From Treponema sp. (GTDB lineage: Bacteria; Spirochaetota; Spirochaetia; Treponematales; Breznakiellaceae), in NCBI GenBank assembly GCA_009785545.1, contig WQWD01000088.1, forward strand, positions 1 through 8,795: DNA of 8,795 nt, read 5' to 3'. The position numbers and the translations under genes are program-made. Positions 1 through 5,075 of the stretch are shown in pieces. The number at the start of each line of letters is the position of its first letter. Positions within the stretch are counted from its first letter, which is position 1. Below the pieces are notes generated by a model that was not told the origin of the DNA, searched no databases, and worked only from the letters and a program-made list of their open reading frames with translations.

Positions 1-55
1 ATTCTTCCATGTCTATCATGACCATGCAAAGCTGTTTGCTTTTTCGTCCCATCAT
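1..55 (-). CDS. Partial transposase N-terminus, probably IS1182 family
   Basis: This leftward reading frame begins at ATG 55-53 and leaves the window after 18 codons, reading MMGRKSKQLCMVMIDMEE. The opening 'MMG+K' followed by a short polar stretch and a 'hydrophobic-x-(D/E)MEE' segment resembles the start of IS1182-family DDE transposases, which I recall beginning in this way and continuing into a conserved 'LVP-x-(N/D)H-LR' block that would lie just outside the window. A strong Shine-Dalgarno match (GGAGGT, 63-68) sits 7 nt before the ATG, so the start is real even if the family call is not. A second in-frame ATG follows immediately at 52-50. With only 18 residues, the family is an inference; a different transposase or an unrelated gene cannot be excluded. 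Confidence 0.5.
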   Translation of the reverse strand, partial: MMGRKSKQLCMVMIDMEE

Positions 56-62
56 TGGCTTT

Positions 63-68
63 ACCTCC
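63..68 (-). promoter_or_regulatory. Ribosome binding site for the left-edge gene
   Basis: Read leftward, this is GGAGGT, a near-perfect Shine-Dalgarno sequence, 7 nt before the ATG at 55. It is what justifies calling the 18-codon fragment a gene start. Confidence 0.7.
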
Positions 69-74
69 GGGGAT

Positions 75-80
75 ATTATA
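75..80 (-). promoter_or_regulatory. Possible extended -10 promoter element for the left-edge gene
   Basis: Read leftward this is a perfect TATAAT preceded by TG one base upstream (TGT-TATAAT), an extended -10 arrangement. No good -35 lies at 16-18 bp; a perfect TTGACA lies 28 bp upstream (109-114), too far for a standard sigma-70 promoter. The predicted start point would fall at the edge of the Shine-Dalgarno sequence, giving a very short leader, so this is a weak call. Confidence 0.3.
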
Positions 81-259
81 ACACCTTTTCCTTTAATATT
101 ACTTACTTTGTCAACACGTCCAAAATCTGACACGCTCAGTTTTGGTGTTCTGCTCTTAATTTACAGCGAGGGCGGTGACAGTCAAATTTTGTTGAAGGGC
201 TTCCGACAAGAAGCGCAACAACAATCATGATTGCGCAAACACACCACCTGTCAAAACCT

Positions 260-410
260 CGTACAAGCTCCGGCGGTGGTGGCTGAGCGGGAAAACATCT
301 CTGGGACTCCTCGCCAGAGAGCCTGCGTCACATACTCGTATGTGACGTAGGCTCGGAGGCGAACTCCCCCAGAGTTTTCCCGAGCAGACACCGCCGCCGG
401 AGCTTGTACG
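260..410. repeat. Long hairpin element, copy 1
   Basis: A 151-bp inverted repeat. The outermost 17 bp of each arm (260-276 and 394-410) are perfectly complementary, and pairing continues with few mismatches to AAAA 292-295 / TTTT 375-378. Next come a 3-nt bulge on the left arm (296-298), a 7-bp stem CTCTGGG 299-305 / CCCAGAG 368-374, a symmetric internal loop with ACTCC on both sides (306-310, 363-367), a stem TCGCC 311-315 / GGCGA 358-362, a 3x3 mismatch, and a 17-bp tip stem (319-335 / 338-354, one wobble) with a 2-nt loop. The core 292-316 is identical to 1582-1606 in copy 2, and 350-362 to 1623-1635; the outer arms and tip are not. There is no T-tract, so a simple terminator is unlikely. 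Confidence 0.9.
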
Positions 411-503
411 GTGATTGTCTACCGCAGTCTCGGCACAGGTTTCAAGTACACCCTTAAAGATGGGTATCTCTTTCGCCTAATTCACGACCATAAACACACT
501 TAG

Positions 504-1406
504 TTACAACGCCTGTATTGTCTCAGCAGCAAGACCTGTAAACATCTGAATCTTTTCAATCGACTCGCCAAATTCCTTCATTTTTCGAGCAATTTCACGT
601 TTTCCTTCAACTTGCCCAACTGCGTGACCTTCCGCATGACCTGCGACATGACCAGCAGCATGGCCAGTTTCCCAAGCTTCCTCTTTCCAGACCTCTTTCG
701 CGTCTTCTATATTCCATTCCGTCAACAACATATTTAAAACCTCCGAAGCGTGAATTTCCAAGAACTCTTTTAGTATAGCATACCTATGGCAATACTTAAC
801 AGCTTCGTTTACCGCTTCTGTTTTGTTCTCCATCTCTTTTCTTAATTCTCTAACCTTTGCCATGAATGTTGTATACTCTGACAGTTTTTTGCAACGGTTA
901 AGAAGTTCCTCGTTTCTGCCTTCGTTGATGTTTAGCACTTTTACTTCCAGTTCAAGCAGAGGGGTTGTTCTCTTCGGCAGTCCCAAATCCTGCGGGTTTT
1001 CAAACAGCTCGGATAACCGCAGAATCTTTTCATCTGGAAACGGTTTTTCTCCGTTATACAAAACATAAAACTCAGGCCATGGGATTGAAAGTTGTTTTTC
1101 TGAATACAAGTTTTTCCCTGTGACAATCTTTTCAAGTACACGAGAAATGTAGAGAAGGAGACGCAACCCCATGTTAGGATTGATGGTACTTTGATGTTCA
1201 ATCAAAACAACAAGCTTTCCGCCAATCTCAAAAGAGATGTCGTTGTATAAATCCATGAACACTACATTTTCGAGAGTGTTAATGGAAACCGGCACATCAT
1301 GCGGAAGGGAGGCTCCGCCAAGAGCGCAATACAGCTCCCGCAATAAGTCGGGTTCGCTAAAAAGTTTAGTGAAAACGCTGTCTTTAAAATTTTTGTTAAT
1401 TTTCAT
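504..1406 (-). CDS. Rpn family recombination-promoting nuclease / putative transposase (PD-(D/E)XK)
   Basis: A 300-residue protein of the Rpn/PD-(D/E)XK nuclease group, whose Escherichia coli members (RpnA-E) are DNA endonucleases that raise RecA-independent recombination. The N-terminus (FKDSVFTKLFSEPD, residues 7-20) and the nuclease core are typical: D56 in NDISFE, then a hydrophobic strand ending in E70-H71-Q72, i.e. the E-x-Q form of the E-x-K motif, followed by S73 and a helix. Residues 107-120 (SIPWPEFYVLYNGE) match a conserved family block. The tail has five 4-residue repeats (248-267: GHAA, GHVA, GHAE, GHAV, GQVE) leading into a C-terminal helix-turn-helix-like segment (268-300) that ends in TGLAAETIQAL. 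The open frame extends to 1700, but that part is translated hairpin, so I take ATG 1406, which aligns with the family's usual MKINKNFKD-type start. No clear Shine-Dalgarno is present. Hairpin elements flank the gene on both sides. Confidence 0.85.
   Translation of the reverse strand: MKINKNFKDSVFTKLFSEPDLLRELYCALGGASLPHDVPVSINTLENVVFMDLYNDISFEIGGKLVVLIEHQSTINPNMGLRLLLYISRVLEKIVTGKNLYSEKQLSIPWPEFYVLYNGEKPFPDEKILRLSELFENPQDLGLPKRTTPLLELEVKVLNINEGRNEELLNRCKKLSEYTTFMAKVRELRKEMENKTEAVNEAVKYCHRYAILKEFLEIHASEVLNMLLTEWNIEDAKEVWKEEAWETGHAAGHVAGHAEGHAVGQVEGKREIARKMKEFGESIEKIQMFTGLAAETIQAL
606..665 (-). repeat. Five 12-bp coding repeats (G-H-x-x) in the Rpn tail
   Basis: Five consecutive 12-base units, read leftward as GGN-CAN-GNN-GNN, encode GHAA GHVA GHAE GHAV GQVE, with a degenerate sixth unit (GKRE) after them. 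The unit is a whole number of codons, so copy number can change without a frameshift. Such tails are common in Rpn-like proteins; here histidine occupies the place that, as I recall, usually holds lysine, arginine or glutamate. Confidence 0.75.
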
Positions 1407-1553
1407 ACATATATATGGGTTGAATATGCGTGACGCTTTACCTAAACCAAAAGTTTTTTGAAAAAAATGCCATAGCGACAAACACCCACACACACATAAT
1501 TGGAACACCACCACTACACAGGTTTGTACGCAATGGGGTGATATATAACCACC

Positions 1554-1680
1554 GGCAGGCGGAGAGGCGTGGCTGGCAGGAAAAACATCTCTGGGACTCC
1601 TCGCCATAGAGACCTCGAAGAGGGCTCGGAGGCGATCTCCCCCAGAGTTTTTCCCTGACAGACACGCCTCTCCCCCTGCC
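1554..1680. repeat. Long hairpin element, copy 2
   Basis: A 127-bp inverted repeat in the same orientation as copy 1. Its outer arms (1554-1585 and 1648-1680) pair with each other apart from a few mismatches and bulges, but have a different sequence from copy 1 (GGCAGG...CCTGCC type ends instead of CGTACAAGC...GCTTGTACG). The inner core is the same: the left-arm bulge, stem CTCTGGG 1589-1595 / CCCAGAG 1641-1647, internal loop ACTCC 1596-1600 / TCTCC 1636-1640, stem TCGCC 1601-1605 / GGCGA 1631-1635, then a shorter tip (GAGACCTC 1609-1616 / GAGGGCTC 1620-1627, one mismatch). It lies 35 bp past the stop of the TPR gene and 147 bp before the Rpn start, so it could also cap the end of the alaS operon transcript, though no U-tract follows. 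Confidence 0.9.
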
Positions 1681-1715
1681 GTAATTGTAATACACAACAA
1701 TCCTTTTGCGTACGA

Positions 1716-3434
1716 TCAAAACAGCAATCTATCCAACTCCAATTGTGCGCTCAAGTTGTTTGGGTCTAACTCCACCGCGAGTAAAAGCGCTCTGATGGCT
1801 TCGGCAGGTCTGCCAAGTGTGATCAAACATCTTGCTATCCGGTGTTGAATACGCGCGGCGGCTTCGGGATTTTGCCAAGCCGATAACTCCATGTTTGCAG
1901 CCGCAAGTTCATATTGAGCAAGCGCTCGGGCAGGGGAGCGTTGTGTTTCGTAGATTCTGCCAAGATTCGCCCAAACAGTCCAATCCCGTTTTGCCTCAGG
2001 GATGTTTAGAAGAATAGCTTCTGCCGCCTCAAGATCACCATCGTTCATGTGAAGAAGCGCTCTGTAAAGATCTGTCCATGAGTCTGCGAAGCGGCTTGTA
2101 TTTAATCGATCCATAAAAATTGGTATTTCGTCGAACCGCCGTTGAAAGAAAAAGTGCCACGCAGCCCATTTGTTTAAGTTTTCGTTTTCGGGATGACGAT
2201 CCAAAAGCAGCCAAGTTTCCGCTATTTGGCGGTTAAGATGCCACATCTCTCTGTAACGTCTGACAATTTCCAAATCAACATAAGGAGAATTAACAGACTC
2301 TATGTTGATGTTTGACTCGATAACAGAAGCAGCCTCAGGCATATCGTATAAACGGCTGTAACGAATTAACCCAAAAATATGACTGTTTGAATTGAACATC
2401 GAATCAAGCCTGACAAGTCTGCCAAGATAATAATGCGCCCGTGCATAATTTTTGTCAGCCAGCGCAAGGCTTGCTAAATTGTATAAACTGTTTTCGATGT
2501 AAGGGGTTTCTGACAGATCAATTTCGCCTTGTTCCCATTCTGCGGATATGGCTAACAAGTTCCAGATAAACGCCGCACTTTCCCGAAACCCGGCAAGGTA
2601 CAAAGCATCGGCTTGGCGAATCAATGCTCTTGTATCATCAATCTGAGAAAAAAGTTCGGCAGAACGGATTAAATCGCCGAAGTCAAAGGTGAACTCCGCC
2701 GCAAAATGCGCCGCTTGGGTTGAGAGAGTATCCCATGAAGCCGTCATTGTCTGAATGTCAGCCGAAGCGCCTGCGATATTTTCACGTAACACTTTTAACA
2801 AAGCAAGGTTAATTGTAATAGCTTCTGTTCCGCAGGAAACAATACCTGAAGAAACATATTGATTTGCCAATGCCGGATTTCTAAAATCACCTAACAAAAC
2901 ATGAAAGCTAAGAGCAATTGTGTTAAGGGCGGAATCTGCCGGCGCTAACCCTCTGTTTAACAGCGGAAGCCACCTGCGCAACAGAGTTTCGGTTTCCCTT
3001 GTGATAGCTGTATCTTTGACAAGCTGCGCTGCCGCAAGTGCGATAATATGCTGCGATGCCGGAAATGCGTTTAACGCATTGTTTAAGGAATTGCGGTAAT
3101 ATGTCAGCGAAGGAGGGTGCAGAGCGGAGAGCGTTCTTCGGCGTTTAAGAACGGAAAGCCACGATTCAACTGTGATAGTATTGTTTTCCAGACGATCAAG
3201 CGCGCGGTTGAAATACTCAAACTCTCTTTCTGTTCCAAAATTATCAGAAAAAGCAATGTCAAATTGGCGAAGGGAATTGTTAAAATTTTCCTGACGGCGT
3301 GCCGTTCGGACAGAACCTCTTTCAATGAAAACAAATAATAACAAAGCGATACAACAAATTAACAAAAAGAAGATTCCCGCCAACATTGTTAAACGCAAGA
3401 TTCTTGGCTTGTTTGTAAATGCTGTCTTTTTCAT
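1716..3434 (-). CDS. Membrane-anchored tetratricopeptide-repeat protein
   Basis: A 572-residue protein that I do not recognise by name. One hydrophobic segment (residues 14-37, preceded by several Lys/Arg) suggests a single N-terminal membrane anchor with the remaining ~530 residues outside the cytoplasm. The body is alpha-helical and shows TPR-like helix pairs, clearest near the C-terminus: residues 483-515 (WANLGRIYETQRSPARALAQ) and 527-562 (IARCLITLGRPAEAIRALLL, then AVELDPNN). The upstream repeats are more degenerate. Such proteins usually act as protein-protein scaffolds; the partner here is unknown. The ATG overlaps the nusB stop as ATGA (3434-3431) and lacks a Shine-Dalgarno of its own, so it is probably translated by coupling to nusB as the last gene of the operon. 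Confidence 0.8.
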   Translation of the reverse strand: MKKTAFTNKPRILRLTMLAGIFFLLICCIALLLFVFIERGSVRTARRQENFNNSLRQFDIAFSDNFGTEREFEYFNRALDRLENNTITVESWLSVLKRRRTLSALHPPSLTYYRNSLNNALNAFPASQHIIALAAAQLVKDTAITRETETLLRRWLPLLNRGLAPADSALNTIALSFHVLLGDFRNPALANQYVSSGIVSCGTEAITINLALLKVLRENIAGASADIQTMTASWDTLSTQAAHFAAEFTFDFGDLIRSAELFSQIDDTRALIRQADALYLAGFRESAAFIWNLLAISAEWEQGEIDLSETPYIENSLYNLASLALADKNYARAHYYLGRLVRLDSMFNSNSHIFGLIRYSRLYDMPEAASVIESNINIESVNSPYVDLEIVRRYREMWHLNRQIAETWLLLDRHPENENLNKWAAWHFFFQRRFDEIPIFMDRLNTSRFADSWTDLYRALLHMNDGDLEAAEAILLNIPEAKRDWTVWANLGRIYETQRSPARALAQYELAAANMELSAWQNPEAAARIQHRIARCLITLGRPAEAIRALLLAVELDPNNLSAQLELDRLLF

Positions 3435-3859
3435 GGTGATTTTTTGTTTAAGGATTTTCGAATACTGTCAAGAACGCCGTTTACAAACTTGTAAGAATCA
3501 TCGGAGCCGAATTCTCTGCATATACCGATAGCTTCATCTATGATTATCGAAGGAGGTATTTCATCTTGATACATCAATGTATAAGCGGACATTCTTAAAA
3601 CGGCAAGGTCAACTTTGTTAAGGCGGGTAATATCCCAGTTTTCCAAATGTTTTTTTAAAAGCGAGTCAATATCGGCGATATTTTCGATTGTTCCCGCTAT
3701 CAGAAGTCTTGAAAAAGCCGCCAATTCAATGTCGAGTTTTAAAAGTTTTTCTTCATCAAGCCAGGCAAAGGCGGTAAGCTCCTCTACGGGAGCTTTACTC
3801 ACTTCCCAAAAGTAGAGCGCTTGAAAAGCGAGAATTCGAGCTTTCCGCCTTGATGCCAT
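3431..3859 (-). CDS. nusB: Transcription antitermination protein NusB
   Basis: A 142-residue all-helical protein of normal NusB length. It binds boxA RNA with NusE (ribosomal protein S10) to form the antitermination complex on rRNA operons. Family blocks are clear: an Arg/Lys-rich N-terminus with RRKARILAFQALYFWE (residues 4-19), WDITRLNKVDLAVLRMSAY (75-93), the IPPSIIIDEAIGICREFG block (101-118) and the C-terminal DDSYKFVNGVLDSI (120-133). It begins only 4 bp after the stop of the upstream isomerase gene and has only a weak Shine-Dalgarno, and its own stop overlaps the next start. It is therefore translated as part of a leftward operon. There is no sign of damage. Confidence 0.95.
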   Translation of the reverse strand: MASRRKARILAFQALYFWEVSKAPVEELTAFAWLDEEKLLKLDIELAAFSRLLIAGTIENIADIDSLLKKHLENWDITRLNKVDLAVLRMSAYTLMYQDEIPPSIIIDEAIGICREFGSDDSYKFVNGVLDSIRKSLNKKSP

Positions 3860-3863
3860 TTTT

Positions 3864-4988
3864 TTACCAGTTAATGTTGTTTTCGAAAATCTGGAAAGTT
3901 CTGCCGGTTCTTAGCTCGGTAACAAGCTCTTGGCTTGCTTGCGCTAAAACAGTCTGCTGTCTTTGAAGCCCCAAAAGCTGCCCCAAGAAATTCCTGACAG
4001 AAACATTGATCCTTGGGTCTACACCGGCTTGCATGAGAATATGAGGCGGAACAAGATCATCTATTTCCAGAACCCTGAATTCAAGATTTCTGGTTACCTT
4101 AATTATCATGTAAGCGTTAGGTGTTTCTATCAATCTTGAAACTTGCCCTTGCTGAAGGGTAAAAGCAACATTGATAAAGTCCTGCCCAAATTGAGCTTGA
4201 GCTTCTGGTATTCGAGGGAGAGAACCCGGCCCGGCATTGAAACCCGAATTCGGCAAGACCGATTCTTCGACCAATCTGTCGAAGACTGCCATATTTGAGC
4301 CGATTTCACGAATCAGCTGATCCGCCCTTGTTCTTGCCGCTGTCCTTGAAGCGGCGTTATTCCCAAAAGGTATTTGAATAGCGACAAATTCTACAGTTTC
4401 GGGTCGGACAAAATCTCCCCTTCTTAGGTTAAACTCTCTTTGGATTTCTTCATCGGTAGGAGGTCTTGCCGAGTTGATCAAATCGCCTTTAGTGTGTAAA
4501 AGATACCTTTGCACAACCATTTGCCTGCGCATTTGGTCTCTGAACTCAGCTACGCTAAGCCCGCTTTCTTCCCTTATTGCTCGCTCAAATTCGGCATCGG
4601 TAGGTGGGCGTCCCAGTTGCTGAGCTAAAACACCCCGCAACTGCTGCATTTGCTGGTTTATTTCGTTGTCACTAATCATGATTCTGTCACGTTCCGCCGC
4701 TTGCAAAGCCAGCCGTTCGTTTATAATTACATCAAGGATATGCAGACGCAGCCTTCGGTTTAATTCCGCATCAGTCGGAGTACGCCCCATCTCTTGGGCT
4801 AGTTGCATACGAAACAATTGCACTTGCTGCTGAGAACTTTCAAAACGTTCGACTTCCGCACGTAATTGACCGACAGTAATTACTTCTGTCCTGATTAAAT
4901 TGATGGTTGCCGCCGGCTGTAAACTGGCCTGTGAAAAACCGCTAATTGCTGTTAACAGTCCTATTAAAACAAATATTATCCGTTTCAT
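3864..4988 (-). CDS. Secreted SurA/PpiC-like peptidyl-prolyl isomerase
   Basis: A 374-residue protein with a clear signal peptide (KR then a hydrophobic run, residues 1-21, cleavage expected after SQA). The mature part looks like a SurA-type chaperone: a helical N-domain (about 24-190), a parvulin-like region (about 195-300, with VEFVAIQIPFG and FTLQQGQVSRLIETPNAYMI near its two ends), and a C-terminal helix. Such proteins help fold outer-membrane proteins in the periplasm. The helical domain carries a repeated motif: LAQEMGRTPTDAE (63-75), LAQQLGRPPTDAE (121-133) and ARPPTDEE (174-181). The order alaS, this gene, nusB matches my recollection of T. pallidum, where the equivalent is called Tpn39b or 'basic membrane protein'. 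The start is supported by AAGGA about 7 nt upstream. I cannot say whether the catalytic residues of the parvulin fold are all intact. Confidence 0.8.
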   Translation of the reverse strand: MKRIIFVLIGLLTAISGFSQASLQPAATINLIRTEVITVGQLRAEVERFESSQQQVQLFRMQLAQEMGRTPTDAELNRRLRLHILDVIINERLALQAAERDRIMISDNEINQQMQQLRGVLAQQLGRPPTDAEFERAIREESGLSVAEFRDQMRRQMVVQRYLLHTKGDLINSARPPTDEEIQREFNLRRGDFVRPETVEFVAIQIPFGNNAASRTAARTRADQLIREIGSNMAVFDRLVEESVLPNSGFNAGPGSLPRIPEAQAQFGQDFINVAFTLQQGQVSRLIETPNAYMIIKVTRNLEFRVLEIDDLVPPHILMQAGVDPRINVSVRNFLGQLLGLQRQQTVLAQASQELVTELRTGRTFQIFENNINW

Positions 4989-5075
4989 AATTTTCCTTTA
5001 TAGTATCAATATATCATTAATATAAACAAAAAGTAAGGGGGAAGGTTAAAGAAATTTAACGTTTTTTAGCGGCGG

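Larger units (their letters stand above)
56..503. other. Non-coding stretch between the IS fragment and the Rpn gene
   Basis: I see no convincing gene in these 448 bases. Positions 56-110 hold the ribosome binding site and possible promoter of the left-edge gene. Positions 111-259 should contain the outer end of the IS, but I cannot fix its terminal inverted repeat because the other end is outside the window. A 12-bp perfect palindrome (CAATCATGATTG, 222-233) lies here. Positions 260-410 are the first hairpin element. Positions 411-503 separate it from the Rpn stop codon and show no recognisable site. A leftward frame is free of stops from 476 to the TGA at 225-227 (about 84 codons) but has no ATG or GTG start and reads straight through the hairpin. 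Confidence 0.6.

Noticed and set aside
9..230. 73-residue rightward open frame
   Set aside because: It lies antisense to the transposase start and its promoter, has no Shine-Dalgarno and no recognisable protein features.
260..410. CRISPR array or simple terminator
   Set aside because: There is one palindrome rather than regularly spaced direct repeats and spacers, and no T-tract follows either arm.
1470..1500. CA-rich microsatellite
   Set aside because: Only a few interrupted CA units are present, too short to suggest phase variation.
1407..1700. N-terminal extension of the Rpn protein to an ATG at 1700 (98 extra residues)
   Set aside because: The extension translates hairpin copy 2 and low-complexity DNA, has no family resemblance, and the conserved family start coincides with ATG 1406.
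1438..1719. 93-residue leftward frame through hairpin copy 2
   Set aside because: It is a GC-rich hairpin read in another frame and overlaps the TPR gene end; a frameshifted relative of it occurs in copy 1, as expected for non-coding DNA.
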